Assembly: GCA_907163375.1 (NCBI GenBank)
Contig: CAJQUW010009223.1
Span: 62,001-126,000 of the forward strand
Length of the DNA stretch: 64,000 nucleotides
Direction of reading: 5' to 3'
Origin: Prostheceraeus crozeri
Taxonomy: Eukaryota > Platyhelminthes > Polycladida > Euryleptidae
The position numbers were made by a program, and so were the translations under genes. Of this stretch, positions 1 through 11,054 are shown piece by piece; within the stretch, counting starts at the first letter, position 1; every line of letters begins with the position of its first letter. The notes under the pieces were generated by a model, which saw nothing but the letters and a program-made list of their open reading frames with translations, ran no database searches and was not told the DNA's origin.

Positions 1-654
1 GAAACATCCTTCATTCAGAAACTTTGTGAAACCATGCCATCTCGGATTACTGAATGTATTGGAGGTAGAGGGGGCACACGCGCTATTAAAGTTGAATCTG
101 CTACATGCGTTGTTCTTTTGAGCTAGCGACTAAATTATCAAGGTATCATACGTACATGTGCAGTTATATATACCAGTCAAAAAGAAAGAAGTTAAAGAGG
201 TAAATGTTTCAAAAATTTGTCAATGAGTATAATATTATTATTATATTCAATAATTATAATATTATTAGATAATTAAAAAATATCTATTTATAATTAAAAT
301 ATACATTATATATAATATATTAATGTAATAATAATATTACTATTTTTTATTCATTATTACTATTATCATATTTATTCTCATTAAATTTTATGTTATACTG
401 TGGAAAGAGAAGGGGACAATGTATCTCGTAATGATGATATTTGCATTGATGCAAGTGAAAGATCGCAGTTAGCGAATTTCTACATGTGTATTCATGGCAT
501 TGCTGCCCGCTTTTTCCCTACATTGCTGACCAGTCAATTTCAATTACGCATTATATTATTAACATAGATTTTTTATTATTAACATAGATTAACATAGATT
601 TTGAGCGCTTACGCGCCCTCAAATGTCCTTCATTGTTGCCCTCAAAAATCCGTG
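1..654. other. AT-rich stretch without a gene
   Basis: No coding sequence could be recognised. Bases 230-370 are very AT-rich with runs of TAATATTA. A short direct repeat, ACATAGATT, occurs three times near 560-600. Confidence 0.6.
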
Positions 655-1000
655 TTGCTGTCTTATTGGCAGGAGATTCAGCTTGTGTGTGATCAGTTGT
701 GGTCAGCAGACACAAAAGTCTGAATTTTTGGTCAGTTCATTCACCGATACCTACAGACGAAACTATGAGAAACAGAAAATTAAGCAGTGAATCAGACTCT
801 TATGAAGCTTTCAGACGATACAATTTTTTTGAATGTCCACAACATTTGGTGCAATTTCGCTCAATTTGCACTTTTACCTGATTTTGCGCTAGCTTTCGCG
901 TTGGCAATGTTTTAAAAATTGTTTTATTCCAACACTCAGGCATTTGGTAAGTTATCATTTTCCTCGGCTGAGGTCAGAAAATTTCGAATCTCTGATATAT
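655..1000 (+). repeat. Dispersed repeat, copy 1 (mate at 50,120-50,612, opposite strand)
   Basis: This stretch aligns by eye, in reverse complement, to 50,120-50,612. Shared landmarks in the same order are GTCAGTTGTGGTCAGCAGA-type sequence near 690-710, TGAATTTTTGGT near 722, CCAACACTCAG near 930 and GAATCTCTGAT near 983. The 50-kb copy has about 165 extra bases before the CCAACACTCAG landmark. I see no coding capacity and no clear terminal repeats, so it may be a piece of an unclassified transposon. The 60-residue open frame at 699-881 looks like chance. Confidence 0.6.
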
Positions 1001-1069
1001 ACTAGATGGGCCTCTTCTTGTATTCGAGGGTTGTGCAAAGCGGCCTCCCTGTGAAGGACCCCAGTCAAC

Positions 1070-1195
1070 CCGTACACGTGTAATACACGTGTATTTTTGG
1101 TGTAAATGAAAATACACTACATTTACACGTGTAATCTTTGCATATGAATACACGTGTAGAAATACACCACTTTTACACGTGTAATACACGTGTTA
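1070..1195. repeat. Cluster of six ACACGTGT palindromes
   Basis: The 8-base palindrome ACACGTGT, with a CACGTG E-box core, occurs six times in about 125 bases, usually as TTACACGTGTAA or AATACACGTGTA. Spacers vary, so this is not a simple tandem array. It could be a bHLH binding cluster, the palindromic end of a transposon, or a decayed minisatellite. Confidence 0.7.
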
Positions 1196-1999
1196 TTGCT
1201 TATAACTTGTTGCAAAGGTTAATTTTGGAATTTTAATTTTATACTAATGCCAGGGTCCATGAATCTCAAGTCACAGTCAGTTATATTCTACTGCAGCTAT
1301 ACATTAAGTGGCAACAACGAGACCATGTAAACGATTGCTACCACATGAAAATAATGCCAAAATTGCACTATCACAACGAACTTGACTGTTGATTTGTTAA
1401 TTCTCTAAACTCACAGAATACATATCCAAATAAATGACTATGTGTTAATCATTTTTGGCAAAATTCTCGGAAGTAATCAAATTTATTCAATTTTTCATTA
1501 ACTGATCCAGACAAAGCTTCGTTGATGTGTTAATTAATGTTCTTTAAATGCGTGCAAAATATTTGGTAGGTCAAGAGATAATCCAGAAAATGAAATTATA
1601 CTTGTATTTTGTTCAAATGCTGGAGTCCGCTTTAATTCATATCATTCGGTATAAGTCGCTGTGAAGATTTAGGCTGTAAAAATCCGTTTAGAAAAAATCC
1701 TCTGCAATGGAGAATGCATGCTGCAATGTCAAGTTTTCATGTCTTAAAATTGAAAGTAAGTTGCTTTGTATTCACTCAGGTTTATTCACATTATCTGAGA
1801 TATTATCAATCATCTGAGCTGCACGATAACTGTTTTCCAATGGATAGAGAATTTGTTTCAAAAGCATGGATTCACTTCTATAGTTAACCTGTGTTATTGA
1901 ATTTTCCATATGGTGCTGTTCGATATCTTTGTCATCTTCTTAATTAGCTGCTGATCCTGCTGTCGATTTCTTTGATCATGCATAGAAGTCTATGATCTA
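1196..1999. other. No gene seen
   Basis: Ordinary AT-rich sequence. No conserved coding frame, RNA gene or clear repeat was seen up to the Tc1-type element. Confidence 0.5.
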
Positions 2000-3398
2000 T
2001 ACTCAGTGACAAAAAGAATGAAACAAGTCCTGATATGAATACTTATGACTTAAACTTGGTTGTACTGTACGTTTGTTAGTTTTTTGTAAAAGGAGAACTC
2101 GAATGCTTTACTCAAAAACATTTAATTTGATACTCATGATTTTATCAACTTAAGTTAGAAACGGGTGTGACCACCGCGAGCATCCAAACAGGCATCGATG
2201 CGTGAGGGCATGGATGAGCACAGTCGCTGGATGAATGCCAGGTCTAAGAGGTTCCACTGCTCGATCAGTCTGTCGGCCAACATCTTCAAAGACACTGGTG
2301 GGTGGTTGTACCTCTCCCTCACTCTGCGACCAAGTTCATCCCAGCAGTGCTCGATGGGGGAGAGGTCGGGAGAACGTGAGGGCCATTCCAAGGTTGGGAT
2401 TCCACTGCTTGCTATCCTGTTAGAGACTACTGAAGCGCGATGGGGCCTTGCGTTATCATCCTGAAAAATCAATTGATTCGATGTCACTGCTGGAACCACG
2501 ACCGGTGTCACGATCTCGTCGGCATATCGCTGTCCTGTCAATGTTCCTTTCACTACGATTGCTGGTGTTTTTCCATTGTGCCAGATACCGTCCCAAACCA
2601 TGACACTACCGCCGCCGTACCGGTCGTGTTGTTTGACGCAACATGGAGCAAATCGTTCACTTGACAAGCGATGAACACGGATCCGACCATCGTTGAAATC
2701 GAGAGTAAACCTCGATTCATCAGTCCAGAGCACACGTTCCCACTGACTGTCACTCCACGACTGATGACCTTGACACCACGTCACTCGTCTCCTTCGATGT
2801 TCCAGGCTCAGCGGAATTCTCACAGCGGGTCGTCGAGACTGTATACCAGCTTCTCGCAATCTTCGATATGCAGTTCGAACGCTACAGGCAACGTTCCGAG
2901 CAACCTTCCAGTACACAATTAGCTTCGGGACGGACACAAATCTGTTTCTTTTAGCAGCTAAAACTAAGCGTGCATCTGTCCGCTTGGATGATACCCTTGG
3001 TCTTCCTGATCCGTTCTTCTTTTCCACATTTCCTTCTGCTTTCCAACGACACCACCACCTCCATACAACGACCCTTGAAATTTTCAATTCTTTCGCAACA
3101 GTTGTAGAACTTTGCCCACAACGCATCATCCCAATTGCCATTCCTCTGGTAAAGTTATCGTGCGCCATTTCATAAGTCAAATCTGGTCAGCAGTAGGTGG
3201 TGATTCTGTTCAACTTCTAGCTGTTACTGTGATGAATATCAAATTTTGAAGTTTGATGGTCCTATATCATTTCCCTTATCATATGGAGTTCAATGGTGAT
3301 ACATAGAAAGCGAGATATCATCTCAAACCATAGAAAAAATGAAACAAACTTCCATTCAAGTCAATGATAGTTGGTTTCATTATTTATGTCAGTGAGTA
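2000..3398 (-). mobile_element. Complete Tc1/mariner (Tc1-type) DNA transposon
   Basis: A 1.4-kb element with imperfect terminal inverted repeats. The left end reads TACTCAGTGACAAAAAGAAT and the right end, reversed, TACTCACTGACATAAATAAT. Both are flanked by TA (1998-1999 and 3399-3400), the target duplication of this superfamily. It carries a single uninterrupted transposase gene on the minus strand (2155-3180). With both ends, the target duplication and an open frame, it is the best preserved transposon here and probably a recent arrival. It lies just left of the Polinton. Confidence 0.9.
2155..3180 (-). CDS. Tc1-type DD34E transposase
   Basis: A 341-residue open frame, the normal size for Tc1 transposases, which cut and paste the element in the nucleus by binding its terminal repeats. 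Residues about 10-120 form the two helix-turn-helix DNA-binding units, including the GRPR motif (GSGRPRVSS). The catalytic DDE triad is visible: TDESRF (first Asp, about residue 153), QDDNARPH (second Asp, about 242) and SPDLSPIEHCWDELG (Glu). Thirty-four residues separate the second Asp and the Glu, giving DD34E. No stop or frameshift interrupts it. The start at 3180 gives a family-typical N-terminus; a Met five residues later (MAHDN) is an alternative. The frame ends close to the left terminal repeat. Confidence 0.93.
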   Translation of the reverse strand: MTYEMAHDNFTRGMAIGMMRCGQSSTTVAKELKISRVVVWRWWCRWKAEGNVEKKNGSGRPRVSSKRTDARLVLAAKRNRFVSVPKLIVYWKVARNVACSVRTAYRRLREAGIQSRRPAVRIPLSLEHRRRRVTWCQGHQSWSDSQWERVLWTDESRFTLDFNDGRIRVHRLSSERFAPCCVKQHDRYGGGSVMVWDGIWHNGKTPAIVVKGTLTGQRYADEIVTPVVVPAVTSNQLIFQDDNARPHRASVVSNRIASSGIPTLEWPSRSPDLSPIEHCWDELGRRVRERYNHPPVSLKMLADRLIEQWNLLDLAFIQRLCSSMPSRIDACLDARGGHTRF

Positions 3399-3583
3399 TA
3401 TATTGGTTTGGAAACTTAGTTACATACGCAGGAACAGCATAATGGTATAATGGTAAACAGATTTCATAGATGGCTCATGTGCAATTCTTTTATTTGAAGC
3501 AAAATGTTTAAGATTGTGTTAATAAATTATAGGCAATTTTTAGGATTAAATTTGACTTTTGGGAAAAATATTTACGTTTATGA
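3399..3583. other. Spacer between Tc1 element and first Polinton frame
   Basis: AT-rich, no frame. The left terminus of the Polinton should lie here or be missing; I found no terminal inverted repeat matching sequence near 14.4-14.9 kb. Confidence 0.4.
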
Positions 3584-4096
3584 TTAAGATTTACGTGTGT
3601 GAATGGACAACAACCGCGAGATAACTTTATCAATTTTCTGTTGCACTTTATCTATTGCGTCAAGCAGCGTGTGATGTATTTTAATTTCTTTTCTATTAAC
3701 TTGCATTTTCTGCTGATTCATCTTCAACTCCGTTTTAAGAGCATTCAATTGAACTTTAAGAATATGTAACTGTTTTTTAACAGCATCTAACTGTTCTTTA
3801 TATCCTTTATAATTTTTCTTTAATTCATTTTCTAAATTATTTTTAAGAGTTCTCATTTTATCAACTTTTTGATTAAGTGAGTTTACTTCATTTATTATTC
3901 TATTCATCTTTTTCATTTGTTGAGTAATTTTAGAACTTAATTCAAGAACACTTTTTTGGAATGTAGCTTGTAACTTATTTAAATTTTTAAAAATTTTTTT
4001 AGGAAGTTTTTCTAATTCATTTTCTAATTGTTCTTTCAATAGTTGTATCTCATGTCTATTTTTAATGACTGCAGATTTTAACTTTATAGAAAGCAA
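3584..4096 (-). CDS. Polinton coiled-coil protein
   Basis: A 170-residue frame almost entirely of Lys/Glu/Asn/Leu heptads, strongly suggesting a long coiled coil. It lies directly downstream of the fibre-like gene on the same strand and ends the recognisable Polinton on this side. Its function is unknown; a structural or fibre-shaft role is an inference from composition and position. Confidence 0.5.
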   Translation of the reverse strand: MLSIKLKSAVIKNRHEIQLLKEQLENELEKLPKKIFKNLNKLQATFQKSVLELSSKITQQMKKMNRIINEVNSLNQKVDKMRTLKNNLENELKKNYKGYKEQLDAVKKQLHILKVQLNALKTELKMNQQKMQVNRKEIKIHHTLLDAIDKVQQKIDKVISRLLSIHTRKS

Positions 4097-4126
4097 TATT
4101 AAAATTTTTGATGTTCTGAAATTATT

Positions 4127-4459
4127 TTAAAAAAGTTTTGCTATATTTACTTCTAGCTCTCTATCCTTTTTATCAAGTTTTAATAACTTTTCGTTTAATG
4201 ATTTGTCATTAAGTTTAAGCAACTTTAATTCATTCATCAGTGGAACCAAGACATCGTTTATATATTTTTCTTTTAAGTCATTGATTTGTGCATCAACATA
4301 TTGTTTATTTGTTAACTCTGTATTTTGTTGCGGAAGAATAGAAAGATGCAATGGACCAGATAAAACGTCTCCAGTTTTCATGATATAATTTTGTATTTCT
4401 ATTTCTGATTCACGATTATTCGGGATATATGCACCTCCACCAACATTTGGTAACATCAT
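4127..4459 (-). CDS. Polinton fibre-like protein with a phage tail-fibre style motif
   Basis: A 110-residue frame. Its N-terminus is Gly-rich (LPNVGGGAYIP). It then has MKTGDVLSGPLHLS followed by ELTNKQYVDAQI, the pattern of phage tail-fibre repeats in which a gain-of-Gly turn leads into a TNKxYVD motif before a coiled coil. The remainder is predicted coiled coil. Fibre-like proteins are known or suspected in some Polinton and adintovirus genomes, so a virion attachment role is plausible. It looks whole. It lies back to back with the small + strand gene at 4,496. Confidence 0.5.
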   Translation of the reverse strand: MMLPNVGGGAYIPNNRESEIEIQNYIMKTGDVLSGPLHLSILPQQNTELTNKQYVDAQINDLKEKYINDVLVPLMNELKLLKLNDKSLNEKLLKLDKKDRELEVNIAKLF

Positions 4460-4495
4460 TTTTTAACAATAAAAAGTAATTTTTTTATTCTAAAA

Positions 4496-4903
4496 ATGTT
4501 CGATGCAATATATGAATCTTGGAGAAAAAAGTTTCACGATAAAAATTTCAACGATAAACATTTACACGATAAAATGTATAAAACAGAACATGTACCTGTT
4601 TTAAAAGATTATCGTAATCCTACGAATCCTCTTACACCAAAACAAGAAGTTAAATTTTATTGTCACCATAAATATATGCAATTTGTAAAAGATTATAAAA
4701 TAAAACACGGTATATCAAAATATACTAAAACAAATGATTTTCCATTTTGTTTAAGAAGTTTCGGAGTTTTTTTGGCATACAATATTTTATGGTGGTTAAT
4801 TAATAAAGAACATTTAACAGTTTATGATTTAAAAGCATTGCATCAGTTAAATCTTCCTCCCTTTATTAAAAAAATTAGAAGATTTATAAATTCAAATTTG
4901 TAA
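4496..4903 (+). CDS. Small Polinton protein of unknown function
   Basis: A 135-residue basic frame with a Trp-rich stretch (YNILWWLINKEH, about residues 96-107) and a basic C-terminus. I do not recognise the family. It begins 36 bases from the divergent fibre-like gene, leaving a short shared upstream region, and precedes the polymerase region on the same strand. It looks whole. Confidence 0.45.
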   Translation: MFDAIYESWRKKFHDKNFNDKHLHDKMYKTEHVPVLKDYRNPTNPLTPKQEVKFYCHHKYMQFVKDYKIKHGISKYTKTNDFPFCLRSFGVFLAYNILWWLINKEHLTVYDLKALHQLNLPPFIKKIRRFINSNL

Positions 4904-6177
4904 AATCTAAAATTTATAAGATTTCTTGAATAAAATTAAAACACAAATTATTTCTTTAAAAAATATAAAATGGAAAAGTTTTATTGTTTCTTATGTAAAA
5001 GAAAGTTGCAAACAAGAAGAAGTTATCAATCTCATTAAAAAAGTAAAATGCATTTACAAAATCTAGATCGAGCTAATGAAGAAATTTATATCAAAGTTAG
5101 ATAATTATAAAAACTATCTAGAAACATTACCTACTGATAGAAAAGTTAAAAAAATATCTGATGATTATTCACATTCGGAATATAAAAACTTTTTTATTGT
5201 GAAGATGAACATGCAACAGATGGAAGATATTTATTTAGCGTCACTGATGAATTTAACGAAATAGATGAATTTGATGGAGCTGTAACAGATATAAAATATT
5301 TATTTGATGAGTCTGTTGAACATAATGAAACCGATAAAATTTTTTATGATGTATTAACAAACTTTTTCAAAATATTTAATAAATCTTTTAAATGTTATAT
5401 GAATGTAGAAGTACTTTATACAAAAAATGGACCTGATGGAATTCCTGAAGAAATAATACAAGGAAATTTTACAAATTCACAAGAAATGAATATATATGAA
5501 AATATAATGTAATATACAATGATATATATATATATGTAAATGATATACAACGCATATTTGAAATAATGATAAATAAATTAGAAAATTGTATAATTGAAGC
5601 CCAGTTACGTGAATCTGGTTAGAGATTTGTTAAAATACTATCTAAGAAAATAGTAATTGACAAATATAATAAATAATACTGGTAGTAGTTACATACCCCT
5701 TCCTTTCAGTTATCCACAAATAATCAACATAAAAAATGAGGATGATTATTGTTTTTTGTGGAGTATTATGGCACATTTACATCCTGCACCATATCACAAA
5801 GAAAAACTAAGTCATTATAATAAAGAAGAATACATAAATGAATTTGATCTCTCTGACGGCTTATATGAATTTCCATATGATTATAATAGGTTAATAAAGT
5901 TTCATAAAAAGAATAAAATTTAATAGAAATGTTTTTGAATTAAATGTGAAATATGTTTCTATTGGTGATATTACTCCACTTTACTCAGATTCAAAAAAAT
6001 TTATTTGAATAATAAAAATTTATGCCAATCAGAAATAGTAAATAATGATAGAGGAAATTACATGCATCATAATATTTTTTGCCAAGGAAATATAATATGT
6101 ACTGAAAAATTTGAAATTGTTGAAACATTATCACCAATAATGATTAATCATAATAATTATAAAGGATATAAGAGCAG

Positions 6178-7230
6178 ACGTGGATCGCCTCTACTTACCG
6201 CGGGATCGGGGAGGAAGAGGCTTGAAAAACCTGACCGACATAGTAGAGTAAGAAAATCGAAGCCTTACAGAACACTTGCACAACGTTGTTGATGACCCAC
6301 TGCTGGCGGTGGCGCAATCAAGTGACCTGTATCGCCAACAAGAAGAAACAACAGATGATTGGAGAAAGAAGAGGATTGAAGATCGGTACCAAACGTGGAG
6401 AGAGAAAGCAATGCATGGCCAATACGAACGGCAGATGAAAGAAATAACACCAAGGAAGGCATGCTACTGCTGGCTACGAACAGTCAAGCTGAAGATTGAG
6501 ACGGAAGCACTACCGGTCGCTGCCCAAGATCAAGCCTTAAATACGAAAGCACATGCAACTTACATAATGAAGACAAGCACCGACGCAAAATGCAGGATGC
6601 GCAAGGCCGCAGATGAGACAGTAGCTCATATCTTAGCTGGATGTTCGAAGTTGGCTGGAACCGAATACATCAACCGTCATAATGAAGTCGCAAGAATAAT
6701 CCACCGCGACATCTGCCTACACTACGACTTGCCCGTGTCGCCCGAACCCTGGCAGCACGTGCCTGAGCCCGTCATAGAAAATAGTACGGTAAAGATTCTG
6801 TGGGACTTTGAGATAAGAACTGACAGAAGGATCACTGCAAGAAGGCTGGACATAGTGGTAGTTGACAAAGAGAAGAAGACGGGAGTTATAATAGATATAG
6901 CAGTCCCAGAAGACCGGAATATATACAATAAAGAAAAGGAGAAAATCACGAAATACCAAGACCTGAAAATGGAAGTACAGAAGTTGTGGAATATCAGGAC
7001 AAAGTGTATCCCTGTAGTGATCGGAGCACTTGGGGCCCACACAAGTAACTTGACAAAGTACCTGAAAGAAATACCCGGACACCATCATGGAGCTCAGTTG
7101 CAGAAGGCCACCCTGCTTGGCAGTGCCTATCTTCTCAGACGAACTCTAGATCTCCCTGAATCCTGGTAGGATTCCGAGATCTTGAGAAATGCCACGGCTC
7201 GTAAGAGTCGTGTACCAAAAAACAAATAAA
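6178..7230 (+). mobile_element. 5'-truncated R4/Dong-type LINE (restriction-like endonuclease clade) inside the Polinton polymerase
   Basis: A 1.05-kb 3' end of a non-LTR retrotransposon, clearly more GC-rich than the Polinton around it. It starts abruptly at the RGRGL segment that follows the reverse transcriptase in this clade and ends after the stop with AAAAAACAAATAAATAAA. A possible 8-base target duplication, ATAAAGGA, is seen at 6,166-6,177 and just after 7,220; this is tentative. Severe 5' truncation is normal for LINE insertions. Confidence 0.82.
6276..7169 (+). CDS. C-terminal part of an R4/Dong-type LINE ORF (zinc knuckle and restriction-like endonuclease)
   Basis: A 297-residue open frame, the C-terminal third of the usual ORF. 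Residues about 105-125 are the zinc knuckle region (KCRMRKAADETVAHILAGC); the second Cys of the usual CxxC pair is Arg here. It is followed by LAGTEYINRHNEVARIIH, typical of this clade. Residues about 165-245 are the restriction-like endonuclease, with KILWDF, DIVVVDKEKK, IIDIAVPED and KYQDLK; the usual PD of the first catalytic motif reads LD. VIGALGA closes the domain. The reverse transcriptase is missing, so the fragment cannot retrotranspose. The remaining frame is fully open, suggesting a fairly recent insertion. Confidence 0.85.
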   Translation: MHNVVDDPLLAVAQSSDLYRQQEETTDDWRKKRIEDRYQTWREKAMHGQYERQMKEITPRKACYCWLRTVKLKIETEALPVAAQDQALNTKAHATYIMKTSTDAKCRMRKAADETVAHILAGCSKLAGTEYINRHNEVARIIHRDICLHYDLPVSPEPWQHVPEPVIENSTVKILWDFEIRTDRRITARRLDIVVVDKEKKTGVIIDIAVPEDRNIYNKEKEKITKYQDLKMEVQKLWNIRTKCIPVVIGALGAHTSNLTKYLKEIPGHHHGAQLQKATLLGSAYLLRRTLDLPESW

Positions 7231-10200
7231 TAAAGGACGTAGTTTTAATTATGATTATGATTCCAATTATTCATCTTTATCTTTAAAATATCAATAAAAA
7301 TTACAAAATTTAAATAAAGAATTAAATGAAAGTTTTAAAAAATATCAACAAGAATATAAAAAACAATATAATAAAGAAAATAATTATCAGTTAGACATAA
7401 TTGAGCAGAAAAATTATCAACAGATTGAAAAACCTCTTAAAAGAGATATTGATTTAACACATGAAATATATCAAGAAAAAATTTATAATAAATATAATTG
7501 AAAAATATAGTTGTCAGCTAGAAATATTAAATCAAAATTTTCATCGAAATACATTTAATCTTACAAAAGAAATTGATGAAAAACATGAAATATATAAAGA
7601 TAAATTTGAAAAATTAGAACAGTCAGAACAATCAGCACAAGGGAATATATTATTTTATCAGGGACATTTTATATTGTGTACACATGTTTCTATATTTACA
7701 AAAACTGCAGCTAAAACTACTTTTCCTTGTCTTGAATGTATGACGAGCTTTAGAACTAAAGAAGAAATGAATAGACATTTGGAGAATTGTCAACAAAATG
7801 ATGCAGTTGAAAATACTTTTCCTAGAGATTATTATTTAATATATAATAGACATTATTTCAAAAATAAAGTACCCTTTAGTATTTATTGTGATTTCGAAGC
7901 CTATAATATTAACATAACACAGAACTCTGACAATGGTAAATATGAAAAAAGTGCACCTGAACAAAGTAAAGAAAAATATTTATTTGAACAAAAACCATTA
8001 TGTTGGGAATGTACATTCATTCAAATTATCCCAATTTATTTGAATCAGAATATTATCAATACTATGGTGAAGATAGTTCAGAAATGTTTACAAAGAAAGT
8101 AGAAGAATTACAAGGTCGCTTTTCACAATTGCTTGAAACAAATATACCAATGCTTCCATTGACGTATGAAGAAAAATATCATTTTATTGATGAAACAAAA
8201 TGTTACTGTGGAAAAGAATTTACAAATAATCATAAAAGTGGCAGAGGTAGATATATTGATAAAGTAAAAGATCATGATCATCTAAATGGATTATATAGAG
8301 ATGCAGCACATAATTCTTGTAATCTTAATGCTAATAAATTTAAATATAACTTTGTTCCTTTATATTTCTACAATGGTTCTAAATATGGTTTCCATTTAGT
8401 AATGAAAGATTTACTTTCATCTAGAAAATTACAACAACAACACATAAATGTACTATGCAAACAAGAAGAAGAATATTTTTCAATGCAATTAGGTTGTATT
8501 AGAATTTTAAATGCATTTAGATTTTTTACTCATTGTTCATTAGATGTTATGGGAAAAACTTTGAAACCTGAACAATGCAAAATATTCAATACATATAATT
8601 TAAAACCTTTAAAAGGCATATTTCCATATGAATATTTAACTGGAGATATAAATAGAATAAATGTAATAATGAAAGAACAAAAACTTCCTCCAATAAATAA
8701 ATTTAAATCAACATTAAAACAATCACAATTATCTGAAGAAGATTATTCAGAAGCTGAAAAAAATTGGATTGAGTTAAATTGTAGAACAATGTATGATTAT
8801 ACAATGAAATATCTTCAGATAGATGTATTAATCCTTACTGATCTTTTTGAAAACTTTCGTAACATGTGTTTAGAATATTATGGAATAGATCCATGTTATT
8901 GTTATTCTACACCAGGTTTAACATGGTTAGCAGGATTAAAACATGCTGGTGTTAAACTTAAACATTATAAAGAAAATACATATGATAAATTATTACTTTT
9001 TGAATCTGGGATTAGAGGTGGTGTTTCATCAGTTTTAGGTAATGGATATGTTAAATGTTACAATAAAAAAGTAAATCCTGATGATTATGGAATATATAAA
9101 CCTTTATCTCCAGAAGAAAGCGATAAGTTTATAAAATTGTTTAAACAAAATATAGAAGGACTTACGTGTATATCAAATGAAGAGAGTCAAGCAGCAGTTG
9201 ATGAATTCATGAGAGAAAACTATTTGCTATATCATGATTTTAATAGCTTATATTCTTCTTGCATGATACAAGAATTACCAACAGGTGAGATGGAATGGTG
9301 TAATATTCTTTATTATCAAAAAACATATGATGGCGTTCATAATTATGGTTATATATATGAAGTTGACTTAGCATATCCTGATTATATAAAAGGCGCAACA
9401 AAATATTTTCCTTTCTGTCCCGAAAACAAAATTCCCAATACAGAAGATTTTTCAGATTATCAATAATCTTTAATTTCTAAGAAATACAGACCAACAAAAA
9501 AACTTAGTTAACACAAAGTAATAAAGGAAAGTATGTTGTTGAAGGAAGAATGCTGGATTGGTATTTAGAACATGGGATGATTCTCACTAAAATACATCGA
9601 AAACTGTTTTATCAAAAATCTAAATGGTTAAAAAATTATATAGAGTTCAATATTGAAAAACGTAAAATAGCTAAAAGAAATAAAGATGATTATGGAAACG
9701 TATTCTTTAAATTAATGAATAATGTATTTTGTGGTAAGACTTCAGAAAATGTGCGCAATAGACAAAATATTGAAATAGTTTATGATAAAGATAGGTTTCA
9801 AAATTTAGCAAGGAAACCTATATATAAAAGAACTACTAGATTCAGTGATGAACTACGTGCTGTACATTTACGTCGAATCAGCGTAAAACATGATAAGTTT
9901 AATTTTATTGGATTCACTATATTAGAATTATCTAAACTATTTATGTATAGATTTATATATGATTATTTAGCACCTGCGTATGGCGAAGACTATAAATTAC
10001 ACTTTACAGATACCGATTCTGTTTTCTTAGAATTAACAATACCGTAAAATTCTTCACTTGATGAAGAAATTAATAAAATAAAAGATATCAATCATCCTTC
10101 TGATTTATGTAAAGTAAAAGATGAACTAGAAGGAAATGAAGAGTACATAACAGAAGCTATATTTTTAAAATCTATATGTTATTGTTATAATACAACTAAT

Positions 10201-10489
10201 AATATTAAAACACATAAAACATCAAAAGGAATTTCAAAGGCATCAGTGGCTAACCAAATAACATTTCAAGATTATAAGAATACATTATTTAATAATGAAA
10301 TAAAAACAGCATGTAATTATAGACTTAATTCAAAGAAACATAAAATGTATCTAAAAGAGGAACATAAATTAGCATTAGATCCATTTGATGATAAAAAAAA
10401 TTTTACCTGATGGAATAACTACTTTACCTTTTTAAAATTTATTTATTATTATTTAAATCAGTCTAAAAAAATTTTTTTCTATTATTTAA

Positions 10490-11050
10490 ATCAGTCTAGA
10501 AGAAAAAAATATCACTCTACAAAAATATTTTCTATCGACTTTCAGTCGGAGGCGAAGCCTAGTCAGAGAACAATTGTTCGATAACTCTATCATGAATTTT
10601 TTTATCAATATTAATTGTAATGAAGGCATAATCATTTGACCAAGCATTGTTACACGATTGTTTAAATTCATCTTTATTTCTTACGCATAAATCTCTTAAC
10701 AAATCACTTAAGTTTCTTACATTTATTTCAAATAGTATAAATATATTTGCATTCTTCCTAATAACACTTCCGTCTAATGAATACAAACTTTGTGTTAAAT
10801 AAAAAACACTACAGTTATTATATCTACCTCTTGTGAAATAATTTCTCTGAACTGACTGATTTCTATCATTAACACAATCATCAAAAATTACACAATGTTT
10901 CATTGTTTTATCTAGTTTACAAGGATCTTGCATAGTACCACTATCATCTATTAATTGTATCTTTACATTCTTATTTTTATTGGATTCTACTTACTGATTA
11001 TTTTTTGCTGCTTCTTCACACCACGAACTTATTTCTTCTTCATCTTCAGA
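10490..11050 (-). pseudogene. Polinton packaging ATPase (FtsK/HerA-like) fragment
   Basis: The recognisable C-terminal half of the A32-like genome-packaging ATPase of Polintons and related large DNA viruses. Visible are a Walker-B-like strand (HCVIFDDCVND), the arginine-containing segment YFTRGRYNNCSVFYLTQS that follows it, and the C-terminal helical region. The ATPase would pump element DNA into a capsid. It is convergent with the polymerase and on the same strand as the capsid-like gene upstream. The gene is incomplete and broken. Confidence 0.7.
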
Positions 11051-11054
11051 TTTT

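Larger units (their letters stand above)
4970..10410 (+). pseudogene. Polinton protein-primed DNA polymerase B region (fossil)
   Basis: The upstream part (to about 6.17 kb) includes a segment beginning INIKNEDDYCFLWSI, found just ahead of Polinton polymerases in many invertebrates. The downstream part (from about 7.24 kb) has a zinc-finger-like stretch, an exonuclease-type region and the palm motifs of family-B polymerases: DFNSLYSS (motif A), a KLMNNVFCGK motif B and DTDSV (motif C). Such enzymes replicate the element from a protein primer. The gene is interrupted by a 5'-truncated LINE and is otherwise broken, with several breaks. It is the longest coding relic in the window and the firmest evidence for the Polinton call. 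Confidence 0.88.

Noticed and set aside
4127-4459. Bacteriophage contamination, suggested by the tail-fibre motif
   Set aside because: The gene is embedded in eukaryotic Polinton genes with the same extreme AT content, and the element carries eukaryotic retroelement insertions.
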